Shown here in pieces: positions 1-12,314 of a DNA stretch of 64,000 nt (position 1 is its first letter; each line of letters begins with the position of its first letter). Source of the DNA: Phascolarctos cinereus. Its lineage: Eukaryota > Chordata > Mammalia > Diprotodontia > Phascolarctidae. The translations under genes and the position numbers were made by a program. The notes beneath the pieces were generated by a model. That model saw only the letters and a program-made list of their open reading frames with translations, had not been told where the DNA came from and did no database searches. The stretch covers positions 124,001 through 188,000 of the forward strand of contig NW_018344194.1 of NCBI RefSeq assembly GCF_002099425.1, in the 5' to 3' direction.

Positions 1-194
1 GTCAGACTGTGAGTTCCTTAAGAACTGATGCTCCAAACATAGTTGTGATAGCTCAGCTAAGGCACTGGAATTGATATTCAACAGGGTTCTTCTCAGCTTT
101 GAGTTCTTCTCTCATGTATTGTCCACATCACAAGTCTACTTTGATGAAGGAACATGGTAGAACATTCAAATCATGCATCTCCTGCTTTCTATTT
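1..194. other. Unrecognised non-coding sequence
   Basis: AT-rich sequence with stops in all frames and no repeat I recognise. The opening bases vaguely resemble an L2 tail, too weakly to call. Confidence 0.4.
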
Positions 195-315
195 GTGTAA
201 CATTGGGCATGTGATTTAACCTTTGTGGCCCTTGATTTCTTTGCCTGTAAGGTGAAGGGATTGAAATGGATTGCCTCTGAGGTCCTTTCCAGATTTAGAT
301 CTAAGATCCTATGAA
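195..315 (+). repeat. MIR-type SINE, 3' half
   Basis: The order matches the MIR core and tail: a tRNA-derived phrase (gcatgtgatttaacc), a splice-like pyrimidine segment, then gaggtcctttccagattt and a terminal gatcctatgaa. The head is missing. MIR elements are ancient non-autonomous retroposons mobilised by L2. Confidence 0.6.
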
Positions 316-324
316 GTATGTTTT

Positions 325-415
325 CTAAAAGCAGCAGCTCTTGCTATTTTCAGCACCTAGGACAGTGCCTTCATAGGGAAGGGGGTTAATAAAAGTTTGT
401 TTGATGGAATCCAGT
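325..415 (+). repeat. L2 3'-end fragment, weak
   Basis: The phrases cagcacctaggacagtgcc and ttaataaaagtttgtttgat follow the L2 3' untranslated end, with the usual cacatagtaggtgc segment rearranged. It is short and diverged. Confidence 0.4.
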
Positions 416-555
416 TGACCTCATCCATCTTTTGATCTCTTTCACCATTTTCAGGATACTATTCACATGGAAGGAGCAATGTTTGTTCTGTTTAATTGAA
501 TTGAATGAGTACTTTCAGAAGGAAGGAGCACCTTTGTTGTGGTGGTCGTGGAATC

Positions 556-740
556 TGCTGCCCCCAGAGGCTATTTCACACAAGTCCCAGTGATTCTCCT
601 TCTAGACATGCAATTTAGCCAGGTCTCTTCCCCTCACTTGGCTTCAATTTCCCAGCTGTGAAATGGGGATAATAATGCTTTTGCTGACTCCTTCATAGTA
701 TGATTGTAATGAAAGGATTTCTGTGACTTGTCTATGAACA
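556..740 (+). repeat. MIR-type SINE
   Basis: The sense MIR core is legible: a ttcaatttcccagctgtgaa segment, gaaatggggataataatgc, then a degraded gattgtaatgaaaggattt. It runs straight into an L2 tail. Confidence 0.6.
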
Positions 741-842
741 TTTTTCTCCATTAGAATATAAACTCCTTAAGAACAAGGAATGAGCCACCCTTGTGAGTGC
801 TTGGCATAAGTAGGTGATTAAAAAATTCTTGTTGACTGACTG
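741..842 (+). repeat. L2 LINE 3' end
   Basis: A typical L2 terminus: ttagaatataaactcctt, aagaacaaggaatgagc, gtgcttggcataagtaggtg, then ttcttgttgactgactga. L2 copies are usually 5'-truncated, and only the last 100 bases or so remain here. Confidence 0.7.
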
Positions 843-2805
843 ATCCCTGGAGTTTGGAACTTTTGTTGTCATAGTAACATAATATGTCAATACTCTAGTA
901 AGTCAATGATATGTGATTCCATAGCTGTTGACATTCTTTCTATTTATATAGAATAAAACCCACCCATATCTGTACTATCATGTTCATATTTTGCCCCAGG
1001 ACTTCTCTAAATTTCATCATGGGAGACTCCTTGATTGATAGGGGCCTTCCTAGTATTCCCTTGATGTGAATTGATCTGAATGGAAGAATGGGCTTCATGA
1101 GCTCCTTATGATTCCTTGATACATTGACTGGTACATCTTGAACTGTCATAGCTTTCATTGATTGCATCTGATTCTTCATTTGATTAATTCTTAATGTGAT
1201 TGCTTTAATTCTTCCATGATTTGTCATTCATCATGTGTTCCAGCTGTCTCCCATTCACCATGCACCTTTCCACTGCCCATGGAATGATTCTCAACTTCAT
1301 TGTCTTTGACACTATGGTATTTCATGCCTCATAATTATATAACACCATCAGAAAAAGACTGGTACTGAAAAAGAAGGACCTTCTTTCAGGAAGAAATACA
1401 GAAATAGAACAATGTACACTTTAGCTGCATGACCACTGGTTGGAAAGGTTACTGGAGAAATTAGTGTATAGTCATGTGCTAAGCCACACCAAGCATGAGG
1501 TAAGGAAGTCACTGTGTATTAAAACAGCATTGCCTTCCTTATCTTGGGGATAACTGACCAACTCTACTTTTTACTGCCAAACAACTGCCTTAGTTTTTTT
1601 TTTCTTTCCATCCTCCACCCAGACTATTTCCTCCACAAAACAATGGTTTTCAGTTGTGTTCATTTCCATCTCACATGGCTCACATCAGTATTCCTCCTAT
1701 CCACCATTAGAGAGAAGGGTTATGTACCACTGACACCAAAACCAGGTCTCTGGCAAATCTCTACTGGTTAGACATTAGGTTTGGCATGTTCCATCTCTTT
1801 TGGTCTTGCAAAAAACAAAAGATCTTTCCTAATAGCATAAATAGGAAGTGCTACAGTGTGATGATTAAATCAAGTGATACAATGATCTGCTAGTCCAATT
1901 TTCTGCTAGTCACTGACCCAGAAGTCTCACAGACTCTGATCTTCACCCTCTAAGCTTTACAACCTTCTCCAGAGTAGGTGAGGAGCAAGAAGAGATTATG
2001 AATGAGGACATTCTTCATTCCTGACATCGTCAGGGATAAGGGTACCACCTTGAACATATGAGAGCTTAATGCATGATTGTCAAATAGTATTGGTTTGAAC
2101 TCTAATCCCCTATAGAATGGGAAGGATATGGATTTGAGGATCCTATTAGGGAACACAACAAGAAGTTTCATGGTACATGTGCTATAGCCAAAAGCAACAC
2201 TATAAAATCAGAGATAGTGTCTACTACTTCCAGGTGCAAAAAATTATCAAGCAACCATGGAAAGATGCATGGCAGATGAAGTTTGAACAGCCACCGAGAA
2301 GAGTGTGTGGCCAAAGTGACACAGACCACAGAAGCTGGTCAGCAGTGTCAAAACCAGAATCTATATCCTGAACCCTTTTGTGAGTTACTGTCCTGTATTT
2401 GATGCCTCTTCCATTTTAGGTTTCTGTTTTTCTGACCTCTGGATCCAATGTTTTCTGACTTGCTGATTTTTCTGATTTTCACTGTAATTAACTTCCCTTC
2501 TGCTGCATCTTATGGGCATTGGCTCTGACCTCTTTAGATTCTCACTTCCCACAAGGGATACCTCCACCCTCCCTATCTCTGTGTTCTCTCCAGGATGATA
2601 CTCCTAGAATGTTAAGATCCCCTGGAAGATGTTTATCTTGCTTGAATCATCCCATATCAAGTTGACAGTAGCTGCCCTTCTCATTCTCAATATTCAGCCA
2701 AATAAGAACATTTATTTCCTCCAACCAATTGATCAGCGTTCATTAAGATGCAGCTTCAGTTCCAGTTGTGCATTCTAATAGACAAAAATGCTTTAATAAT
2801 GAATA
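843..2805. other. Unrecognised stretch of about 2 kb
   Basis: No repeat family or exon could be supported. A 95-codon frame lies on the minus strand (940-1227), with shorter frames at 1544-1771 (+) and 1950-2171 (-). None shows a domain, a signal peptide or a protein I recognise, and codon use looks random. It could be unique non-coding sequence or a very old decayed element. Confidence 0.4.
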
Positions 2806-2945
2806 GATCATAAAATGTCAGAGGAAAGAAACGAGGCATCATTTAGTTGCATTCCCTTATTTGTGAGAAGAGGATGCCCAGGCCTAAAGAAGTAAAATAC
2901 CTGGCCAAAACCACCCCTAGTGGCCAAGGGACCAACCTAGTCTTA
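2806..2945 (-). repeat. MIR-type SINE, antisense
   Basis: The antisense MIR order is present: cataaaatgtcagaggaaag, a diverged tttgtgagaagaggatgccc, then aaagaagtaaaatacctggc and aaaaccac. The expected gaggaaactgaggc segment is heavily substituted. Confidence 0.5.
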
Positions 2946-3160
2946 GCCTATAGCCACATTGTATGTTTATAGCCACATATCCAATAATTCCCAACATTCC
3001 TGAGAGGAGATCAACAACTGTTCATCTTCCAGACCCTTTTGTTTCCCAAAGCTCCTAGCGGTGGCATGGTAATGCTTTTGACCAACAATCCAGAGGCCCC
3101 TGGATGCTGATATGACAGCAAGAAAAGATTTTAGGAAGCAAGTAAGCTGCTCCAGTGAAG

Positions 3161-3312
3161 GAATGAAGCCCCCATCACTGGAGGTCTTCAGACAGATGAT
3201 GAGTAGTCCAAAGTGACATAGTTTTTAAGCTATATTTTCATGCGTGAGATGGAGGAGGGTAGATTATGTCACTCTTCAGGTCTCTGAATCTGAGATTCTC
3301 CTATGTTAATTC
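3161..3312 (+). repeat. CR1/L3 LINE 3' end, weak
   Basis: The phrase catcactggaggtcttcaga followed later by caggtctctgaatctgagat and tctcctatg follows the 3' end of the marsupial CR1/L3 consensus. The middle is diverged. Confidence 0.45.
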
Positions 3313-3371
3313 ATGTTGCATTAATTGATCAATTGAAAATGTACATAAAGACTGACTTTGGTTTGTTAATA

Positions 3372-3484
3372 CAGAACATCTGCAAAATGGGATCATGAAT
3401 AGCACCTAACTTCCAGGGCTGTAATGAGGATCCAATGGGATAACATATGTAAGTACTATGCAAACTTTAGAGCACTTAATAATG
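3372..3484 (+). repeat. MIR-type SINE, 3' half
   Basis: The tail is clear: gcaaaatgggatcatgaata, cacctaacttccagggctgt, aatgaggatccaatgggata, then a degraded gcaaactttagagcacttaa. The L1 that follows inserted at or just beyond its end. Confidence 0.65.
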
Positions 3485-4978
3485 CTGACTTCTTTTTAAA
3501 TTTTTATTTCTTTTTCACATTCATTAAAAAAAAATTTGAGTTCCAAATCCTCCTTCCCATGTCTTCCCCACCCATTGATAAAGCAATGTTATATCATCAT
3601 TCATGTGAAGTCATGCAAAATATATTTTCATATTACCCATGTTGCAAAAGAAAATGCACAAAAACCACAAAAAAAATAAAATGAAAAAAGATATTTCAAT
3701 TTGCACTCAGAGGTAATCAATTCTCTCTATGGAAGCAGATAGCATTTTTCATCAAAGGTTCGTTGGAATCATCTGGGATCATTGTCTTCATCAGACTATC
3801 TAAGTCTTTCACAGTTGATCACTGTTACAATATTACTATTATTATAATATACAATGTTCCCCTGGTTATGCCACTTCACTTGGCATCAGTTCACATAAAT
3901 CTTTGCTGTTTTTCCTGAAACCATCCTGTTCATCATTTCTTTGAGCACAATAGTATTCCATCATAATAATATACCACCACTTGTTCAACCATCCCTCAGT
4001 TGATGAACATCTCTTCAATTTCCAATTCTTTGCCACTACAAATAAAAAAAAAAGAGCTGCTATAAGTATTTTTGTACATATAGGTCCTTTTCCCTTTTCT
4101 TGGATCTCTTTGGGACACACACCTAGCAGTGATATCACTGGATCAAAGAGTATACACAGTTTTATAGCCCTTTGGGCATAGTTCCAAACTGTTCTCCAGA
4201 ATGATTGGACCAGTTTACAACTTGACCAACAGTACACTAGCATTCCAATTTCAACATGTCCTCTCCAGCATTAATCATTTGCCTTTTCTATCATATTAGC
4301 CTATCTGATAGGTGTGAGGTGGTACCTCAAGGTTGTTGTAATTTCCATTTCTCTATTAAGTAGTAATTTTAAAAATTCATATGACTATTGATAGCTTTGA
4401 TCTATTTTTCTGATAACTGGCTGTTTATATCCTCTGACCATTTATCATTTGGGTAATGAGTCTTATTTACATAAATTTGGCTCAATTCCCTATATATTTG
4501 AGAAATTAGACCTTTATCAAAGAAATTTGCCATAACTTTTCACTGCAGTTTCCTGCTTTTTTATATAATTTTGGCTGTGTTGTTTTTGTTTGTGCAAACC
4601 TTTTTAATATCATATAATCAAAATTATCCATTTTACTTCCTGGGACCTTCTCCATGTCTTGTTTTGTCATAAACTCTTCCTTTATCCATAGATATGATGT
4701 GTAAAATTTCCATGTTCCCCTAATTTACTTATGCTATTATCCTTTATCCCTAAATTATTTACCCATTTTGAACTTATTTTGGTATATGGTGTGAGGTGTT
4801 GGTCTATGCCTAGTGTCTGCCAAATTGTTTCCAATTTTCTCAGAAATTTTTGTCAAATGGTGAACTCTTGACCTTAAAGCTTAAATCTTTGGGTTTATCA
4901 AATACTAAATTACTATGGTCATTTACTGCCATGTGTTGTATACCTAATCTATTCCACTGATCCACCACTCTATTTCTT

Positions 4979-5241
4979 TGTTGTTGTTCAGTCATTTTTC
5001 AGTTGTATTTAATTCTTTTTTACTCCATTTAAGCTTTTCTTAGCAAAGATACTGGATTATCTTTGGTTTGGCATTCTTCCTCTAGCTCATTTTACAGATG
5101 AGGAAATGAGGCAAACAGGGTGACTTGCCAGGATCACACATCTAGTAAATGTCTGAGGCTGGATTTAACTCAGAAGATTAGTCTTGCTGATTCCAGGCCT
5201 GGAAATCTATCTGCTGTTCTATCTGCAAGCTGCTCTCACTT
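4979..5241 (-). mobile_element. Marsupial tRNA-derived SINE inserted in the L1
   Basis: The antisense SINE runs from ttgttgttcagtcatttttc through ttagcaaagatactggatta, ttttacagatgaggaaatga and cacacatctagtaaatgtct to a tRNA-like head near 5230. The same long type occurs in sense at 24346-24590 and 57478-57697. It is bracketed by tatttctt at 4971-4978 and 5242-5249, a target-site duplication, and the L1 reads on across the gap. Confidence 0.85.
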
Positions 5242-7899
5242 TATTTCTTAGGCAGTATCAAATTGTTTTCATGATTACCATTTTGTAATATAGTTTGAAA
5301 TCTGGTACCCTGAGGCTGCCTTCCTTGATATTCTTGACTTTTTGGTCTTCCACATGAATTTTGTTATTATTTATTCTAGTTCTGTAAAATGATTATTTGT
5401 TAGCTTTGGTAGATTGATATGGTATAAGAATTGTCATTGTTAATATATTGGCTCAGCCTACCAATAAGAAATTAATATTTCTCCAATTGTTTAGAGCTGT
5501 CTTTGTTTGAAAATAGTTTTGTAATTGTGTTCATACAGTATCTGTGTTTGTCTTGGAAGGTAAATTCCCAAGTGTTTTATAATGTCTGCAAATTATTTTA
5601 ACTGAATTTTCCCTTTCTGTCTCTCCCTGCTAGGTTTTGTTGGCAAACTATAGAAAAACTAATAATTTATTTGAGTTTATTTTATGTCCTGCAGCTTGAC
5701 TAAAGTTGCTAATTGTTTCAACTAGACTTTTTAGTTACTTCTCTAGAGTTCTCTAAATATACCATCACATCATCTTAAAAGGGTGATAGTTTTGTTTCCT
5801 CATTACCTATTTCTGTTCCTTCAATTTCTTTTTTTTTTGGTGGGGTCTTATAGCTAGCATTTCTAATACAACATTAAATAATAGTGATGATAATGGTCAT
5901 CCTTGCTTCACCCCTAATCTTCTTGGGCAGGCTTCTAGTTTATCCCCATTACAGATAATAATTGTCCTCGATTTTGGATAGATACTACTTATCATTGTAA
6001 AAAAAATCTCAATTTCGTCCTATGCTTTCTACAGTTTTTAATAGGAACGGGTGTTACATTTTATCAATATTTTTTCTGCATTTTTTTTTGCTGTTGTTTT
6101 TATTGATATAATAAATTATGCTTTTAGTTTTCCTAATATTAAAGCCATTCTGCACTCCTGGTATAAATCTCACCTAATCGTAGTGTATAATCTTTGTGAT
6201 ATATTGCTATCATCTTTTTTTATTTTATTTTAATTTAAATTTTTTGCATTGATATTCATCAAGGAGATTGGCCTGCAGTTTTCTTTCTCTGTTTTTGCTT
6301 TTCCTGGTTTAGGTACCAAAACCATATTTGTTTCATAAAAGGAATTTGGTAGACTTCTTTTCTTATTTTTTCAAAAATAGTTTATATAGTATTGGGATTA
6401 ATTGTTCCTTAAATGTTTCATGGAATTCAGTTGTAAATCCATCTGGTTTTTTTCTTAAGGAGTTCATTTGTGGCTTGTTAAATTTCTGTTTCTCAGATAG
6501 GGTTATTTAAGCATTCTCTTTACTCTTCAGGTAATCTGGAAATTTTCTATTTTTGCAAATATTCATCTATTTCATTTAGATTGTCAGTTTTACTAACATA
6601 TAATTGAGCAAAATAGCTCCTAATAATTGCTTTAATTTCATCATCTTTGGTGATGCGTTCATACTTTTCATTTTTGATACTAGTAATTTGGTTTTCTTCT
6701 TTTTTTAAAAAAATCAAATTAACCAATGGTTTATCTATTTATCTATTATTTAAAAAAACAACAAAAGCAATTCATTATTAGGCTCTTTCTCTCTTTTGTT
6801 GTGTACCCATTTAGAGATATAAAATTTCCCCTAAGTACTGCTTTGGCTACATCCCACAAATTTTGATATGTTGTCTCATTGTAGTCATTATCTTTAATGA
6901 AATTATTGAATAGTCTTACAATTTGTTCTTTGACCCACTTCTTTATGATTAGGTTACTTAGTTACTTAGTTTCTGAATAATTTTTAATCTATGCTTCCCA
7001 TGTCCTTTATTGAATATAATTTTATTGCATCATGGTCTGAAAAGAGTGCATTTAATAATTCTGCTTTTCTGTATTTATTTGTGAGGTTTTAAGTCCTAAT
7101 ATAAGATTAATGTTTATGAAGGTGTCATGTAAATGTGAGAAAAAGATACACTCATTTCTATTCCCATTCAATTTTCTCCAGAGATCTATCATATCTATTT
7201 TTTTTAATGTTCTATTTATCTCCTTAACTTTTTTTTTTAATTTATTTTAGATTTAGATTTTTCTAGCTTTGAGAGGGGAATGTTGAAGTCTTTTCCTAAT
7301 ATAGTTTTACTGTCTATTTCCTCCAGTAACTCATTTAAATTACTTTTAAAAGAATCTGGATTCTATGCCATCTAGAGCTTACATGTTTAGTATTGTTATT
7401 ACTTCATTATTTGTAGTATCTTTTAGCAAACATAGTTTCCCTGATTTATTTCTTTCAATTAGGTCTACTTTTGCTTTTGCTTTGTTCAAGATCATTATTG
7501 CTACTTTTGAATTTTTCTTTTACCTTCGCTGAAGCATAATCGATTCTACTCCAGCCCTGTGTGTCTTTCTTTACCTTTGTGTGTGTGTTTCTGTTTTGTG
7601 TTTCTCTTGTAAACAACATATTGTTGGATTCTTATTTCTTTTCCCTTCTGCTATCCACTTTTGTATTATGGGGAAGTTCATCCCATTCACATTCAGTTTT
7701 GATTACTATGTATTTCTCTCCATCCTATTTTCTTTTGTTTATCTTTTTTTCTCTTATTACTCTGTCCCTCCTCAAAGCCTGTGTTGCTTCTGACCACTGC
7801 CTCTTTTAATCTACTCTCTTTTGTCACCTCTTCCTCTCTCTTAACCTTTACCCCTCCTACTTCCCTGTTGGGTAAGATAGATTTTCTATACCCAACTCA

Positions 7900-8002
7900 G
7901 TGTGTGTATGTATACAGATAGTCATGTGGATATATACCTGTATATCTATGTAGATATACACATATGTAAGTATATGTGTATATGCATACATATATTTATC
8001 TT
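7900..8002. repeat. AT/GT-rich imperfect microsatellite
   Basis: A run of TATG/TATA/CATA units inside the L1, between its ORF1 and ORF2 regions. It probably arose by slippage after insertion. Confidence 0.6.
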
Positions 8003-8549
8003 TTCTTCACTCTTTGAATCAATTCAGATGAGAGTGAGGTTCAAGTGTTGACTTCCCCTGCCATTTCCCCTTCCATTATAAGAGCTCTTCCTTGGACATC
8101 TCTTTAATGTGAGATAATTTTTTTTCCAATTTTCCTTTACCTTCTCCCTTCTCTCACTGTGTCCCTCTTCCTTACCCATCCATTTTTTTTAGATTATCCC
8201 GACATAATCAACTCACACTCATGCCCTTTGTCTATGTGAAGTCCTTCTAACTGCACTAACAATGATAAAGTTCTTAGGATTTACATATATCTTCTTCCCA
8301 CATAGGAACATACACAATTTAACCTTACAGTCCTTTATTATTTCTCTTTTGTATTTAGCTATTTATGCTTCTCTTGAGTCTTGTATTTAAAAGTCAAATA
8401 TTCTATTCATCCTTGGTCTTTGCATCAGGAATGCTTAAAAGTCATTTGTTACCTTGAAGGATTATACTCAGTTTTGCTGGGTAAGTTATTCTTATAACCT
8501 TGTTTGTAACCAGCTCTTTTGCCTTTCAGAATATCATATTCCAAACCCT

Positions 8550-9220
8550 CTACTTTAACACGGTAGCTGCTAAATCTTGTGTAATCCTGACTGTGGCTCC
8601 ACAATATTTGAATTGTTGTATTTTGTTTTGTTTTGTTTTGTTTTCTGGCTGCTTGAAGTATTTACCTCTTTGACGTGGGAGCTCTGTAATTTGGCCATAA
8701 TGTTCCTGGAAACTTTGATTTTGGGATCTATTTCTAGTGGTGATCAGTTGTTTTTTTTCAATTTCCATTTTACCCTCTGGTTCTAGGATGTCCAGACAGT
8801 TTTCTTTTTTTAATTACTTTAAATATGATGTCTAGACTCTTTCTTTCATTATGGCTTTCATGTATCCCAATAATTCTTAAATTATCTCTCCTTGATCTCT
8901 TTTCCAGGTCAGTTGTTTTTCCAATGAGTACTTTGCAATTTCTTCTCTTTTTTTATTCTTTTGACTTTGCTTTATTGTTTCATAATGTCTCATGCAGTCA
9001 TTAGCTTCCACTTTCCCAATCCTAATTTTTAAGATTATTTTCCTTAGTGAGTTTTGTACCTCTTTTTTCCATTTGGACAAATATGCTTTTTATTGAGTAA
9101 TTTACATTGGTGAAGTTTTGTACCTCTTTTGCTACTTGGTCAATTGTATTTTTTAATGTGTTATTTTCTTCAATTTTTGGTGCTTCTTTTATCAGGCTGT
9201 TCATTGTCTTTTCATAATTT
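8550..9220 (-). pseudogene. L1 ORF1 remnant
   Basis: Minus-strand frames preserve ORF1-like peptides: a lysine- and glutamate-rich stretch with LTWKRDQGEII (8877-9080) and GATVRITQDLAATVLK (8550-8768). The first matches the coiled-coil region and the second the RNA-binding C-terminal part of L1 ORF1. The second plus-strand L1 encodes the same peptides at 61965-62520. ORF1 protein binds L1 RNA as a trimer; this copy is split across frames and cannot be functional. Confidence 0.7.
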
Positions 9221-9223
9221 TCT

Positions 9224-9385
9224 TTTTTTACATATATTTTTTTGCTTTTTTCTAGGCAATTGGGGTTAAGTGACTCGCCCAGGGTCACACAGCTAGTACA
9301 TGTTGTGTGTCTGAGACCGGATTTGAACTTATGTCCTCCTGACTTCAAGACCGGAGCTCTATCCACTGTGCCACTTAGCTGCCCC
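9224..9385 (-). mobile_element. WSINE-type SINE inserted in the L1
   Basis: The antisense SINE reads from its tail (ttttttgctt) through gcaattggggttaagtgact, cagggtcacacagctagtac and atttgaacttatgtcctcct to ccacttagctgcccc. The flanks are cataattttct at 9213-9223 and 9386-9396, an 11-base target-site duplication with no mismatch. It therefore post-dates the L1. Confidence 0.9.
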
Positions 9386-10499
9386 CATAATTTTCTACAC
9401 CACTCTAATTTCTTTCCCCAATTTTTCTTCTACTACTCATCTCCTTCTTTAGCTCTTTCAGGAATTCTTGTTGGGCTTGTGTTTAATTAGCTTTTTTTCT
9501 TCAAAATTTTGCTCATTGCTAATTTGACATTGTCTTATTCTGAATTTGTGTCTTGATCTTCCTTATCATCATAGTAGCTTTTTATGATCAGGGGCTTTCT
9601 ATATTATTTGCTCATTTTTCTAGCCCATTTCTTGACTTTGAACTTTATTTTAAAGTCGGGCTCTGTTTCCAGGTATGGGGGAGGTGGGGATGTGGATGGA
9701 CACTTTCCCAAGCCTCAGGCATTTTTGTGCTGCTATTTTCAAAGCTAGTTCTGGGAGTTTCGAAGTTTTCAGTGCTTCTGAGGTGGTATTATCCAGGAGA
9801 TCTCCTGGTCTGTGCTCTCGTCTTTACCCAGGAGGTGCCTCTGATCCCTCTGAGGGCTATTGCTCCTCATGGCCCCTCCTCCTTTGGTACCACAAGTGCC
9901 ACTGCTCTTCAAGGTTTCTGCTCCCTGCAAGCAATCCTGCTCCTCTGGGTCTTTGCTCCTCTGTGACTTACTAAAAGTCTTAAATCTTTCTCAAGATCCC
10001 TGCTCCCTTGGGACCAAAAGCACTCTTCTCCAACCTGGGATTGCAACCCAGAAGTGGGTATGAACAATAGAGTTGCCAGAACCCAATCCTGCTCCTAGTT
10101 CTAGCACTGGGGTGTCTTGTAATCCCTTTCTGACCAGTTGCCTGATCCTTTTACCATCTCTGGTTTGAGAGCTTCTAAAGCTGCTCCAGTTGCCTCTAGG
10201 ACCCTCCAGTGGTGTTGCTGCCATGTGGGTTCTGGACCAGCCCCAACCTTAGCGTCACAGACCTCTCCTTCCAACCTTTTAAGTTGTCTTGGGCTGGAAA
10301 AATGTCTTACCCTACAGATGTTTGTTGGCTCTGCTGCTCCAGATTTCAATTTGAGGCATTATTTTAAAACTGTTTGGAGGGGAATGTTGGGAGAGTTCAG
10401 CTGAGTGCTTCTCTGCTCTGCCATCTTGGCTCTGCCTACTAACTTCTAATACTACTACTAATAATAAAAATAATAACAACCATAACAAACTAGTTCTTT

Positions 10500-10705
10500 C
10501 CAGTGGTGAAAACTTAGAAACTGGAGGCAGAAGGGACTTGAGAGGTCAACTAGTCCAAACCTTATATTTTATAGATAAAGAACTAAGGCCCAGGGAAGAG
10601 AAGTGACCTTCCCAATGTCACACTGCTAGTAAGCCTCAAAGGCAAGATTTGAACCCAGATCTTCTAACTGCAAAGTTAGTATTCTTTCCACAGTCTTATC
10701 ACCAC
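10500..10705 (-). repeat. MIR-type SINE, antisense
   Basis: Nearly the whole antisense element is readable: ggaggcagaagggacttgag, caactagtccaaacctt, aactaaggcccagggaagag, cacactgctagtaag, gatttgaacccagatcttct and a cttaacc-like end. Confidence 0.75.
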
Positions 10706-11125
10706 CAACTTCAAAGGCAGCATATATTCTGCTGCCTTACCAAAGATTGGATAAATACTACTCGTTTTCAGAGCCTACAGTAGTAGTCTGAGCATAGAAC
10801 TGTAGGTTTCCAGGACTCAGGTCCCCAGAACGAAGCAAAGAGAACATTTGGCAGTCATGTGCGTGACCTTGTCAGTGCAGTTTCTCACCCCCCCCATTCC
10901 CCAATCATCCATGCTGCTTTGCAATATTAGGTTTTGGTTTGCGTTTCGCTCCAGTTTAGGTATTGTCAGATATGCAGCTATTCCTTGGTTCCAGGAGGCA
11001 TCTTAGTTCCTCTCAATTCAGAATGCCTGAGCAAGAAAGATGTGAGGGAATCACTTACTCAATCTCTTTGATCTTCCTCAGGGACCCTTCTCCCTACCTG
11101 TAAAATATCAGTCCATTTTGTTTTT
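10706..11125. other. Unrecognised non-coding sequence
   Basis: About 420 bases of mixed composition with a C-run at 10888-10893. No repeat or coding signal seen. Confidence 0.4.
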
Positions 11126-11280
11126 ACTTAGAGTCAGAGATGTAGAGCTAGAAAAAACCTCTGAGGTGATCTAGTCCAGGTGAGGAAACTGAGGCCCACA
11201 GAGACCAAGGGGTTTGCCATGGCTCCATAGCCAGTCTGAGGTCTTCCCAACTCTGAGTCCAGCTCTCCATCCACTCTGTG
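11126..11280 (-). repeat. MIR-type SINE, antisense
   Basis: Phrases in order: gtcagagatgtagagctaga, ctctgaggtgatctagtcca, gtgaggaaactgaggcccac, then a diverged body ending in ctctccatccactctg. The bases for the lower-strand pyrimidine segment are deleted. Confidence 0.65.
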
Positions 11281-12135
11281 GCCTCAGGGGAGATATCTGA
11301 GGATCAGAGATGCAGTGAGCCCAATTCTTCATTTGACATTTGAGAAAATTAGTCTGTTTAGAAGTATGTTGTTCTAAGGACAAAAGCACACTTCTTTCTC
11401 ACTCATTTCTGAGATACTACTGCTCCTAATGTGGACTACAGAAAGCCAGGATGAAGTGGAAATTGAGCTACTCTGTGACTTTTCCTCTTCTGACCTAACA
11501 CAGAGCCTAGACCTTGGGTGAAGGGAAGACTACAGAATACAAACCTGGAAACCAGGCTTCCTGGAAGCTGAAATGAACAGGGACATCTTAATTAAAAGAC
11601 AGAATGCAAATGCCTAAAAAAAATACCATTATGAGCCAGTTAGACATCTTCTATCTAGAGGAAGCAATTAAGAAAAGGCTACAAAACAGATTTCCTCGCA
11701 TGGTTTTCCCTCCAGACTTCTAACTCTGCAATAAATGTAGGCTTCAAGATCCAGAGAGTTGCTTCTGGCTTTATTTTCCCAGAACCACTTCCCTCATTGC
11801 CTAGTATTTCACATTTTCACATGTCTCTCAGATCCTGTGGGGGTTTATGGTGGTTGTTTGTAAAATCTATGATTAGTAAGTTTTTCGATCCCAATGGCTT
11901 TCAGACCCCTCCACTTCCCTTTGCCCCCTCCATAAGACCTGTTTTCCATTTGCTGATATCTAAGGGTCCCCAGTGGAGAAAGCAGGTGTCCTATCTGAAC
12001 AAGCACACCTGGAGGTAGCCAACGCACTTTGAAAGTGAAATATAAAGTCAATTCACCTAGCAACAACCATTCCTCAGGTGTCAGACACCTCGCCACTCAG
12101 GAAAATAGATTCAACATATGGGTCACATCCATCAA
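11281..12135. other. Unrecognised non-coding sequence
   Basis: No repeat or exon recognised. The part at 11560-11650 is AT-rich with aattaaaagacagaatgcaa and could be conserved non-coding sequence, but that is only an impression. Confidence 0.35.
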
Positions 12136-12139
12136 CCTG

Positions 12140-12270
12140 TGAAGAAGGCAGCACAGTGTGGGGAGAGGAGTCCTGGGCTCCTGCCTCTGCCACATCTTCA
12201 TATTGTCACGTGGCGTCAGTCACTGAATGTCTTGGGGTTCCAGCTTCCTCAGCCATAAAAAAGGGAACAC
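12140..12270 (+). repeat. MIR-type SINE
   Basis: A head-to-core fragment: gcagcacagtgtggggagag, gtcctgggctcctgcctctg, a diverged tgaatgtcttgg segment and cctcagccataaaaaaggga. Confidence 0.55.
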
Positions 12271-12314
12271 TAGTCTTTCCTGCCCTCTTAGATTTAGAGT
12301 CTGCCCAAACTTCG

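Larger units (their letters stand above)
3494..10438 (-). mobile_element. Near full-length L1 LINE, decayed
   Basis: Read on the minus strand this is 5' region, ORF1, inter-ORF segment, ORF2, 3' region. The 5' end (10390-10438) carries the gccaagatggcagagcag motif typical of marsupial L1. ORF1 coiled-coil remnants lie at about 8550-9220. The ORF2 C-terminus is readable at 3866-4243, containing FWRTVWNYAQRAIKLCI. The RT catalytic box at 5769-5780 reads F-stop-D-D, so the Asp pair survives but the Ala codon is a stop. No long ORF2 frame remains, so the copy is inactive. Two SINEs split it; without them it is about 6.5 kb. A tentative 9-base target-site duplication (ctgacttct at 3485, ctaacttct at 10439, one mismatch) suggests a single complete insertion. 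Confidence 0.85.

Noticed and set aside
940-1227. 95-codon minus-strand frame as a possible old retroviral or host protein
   Set aside because: The Lys/Met-rich peptide matches no family I can name, and no neighbouring frame supports it.
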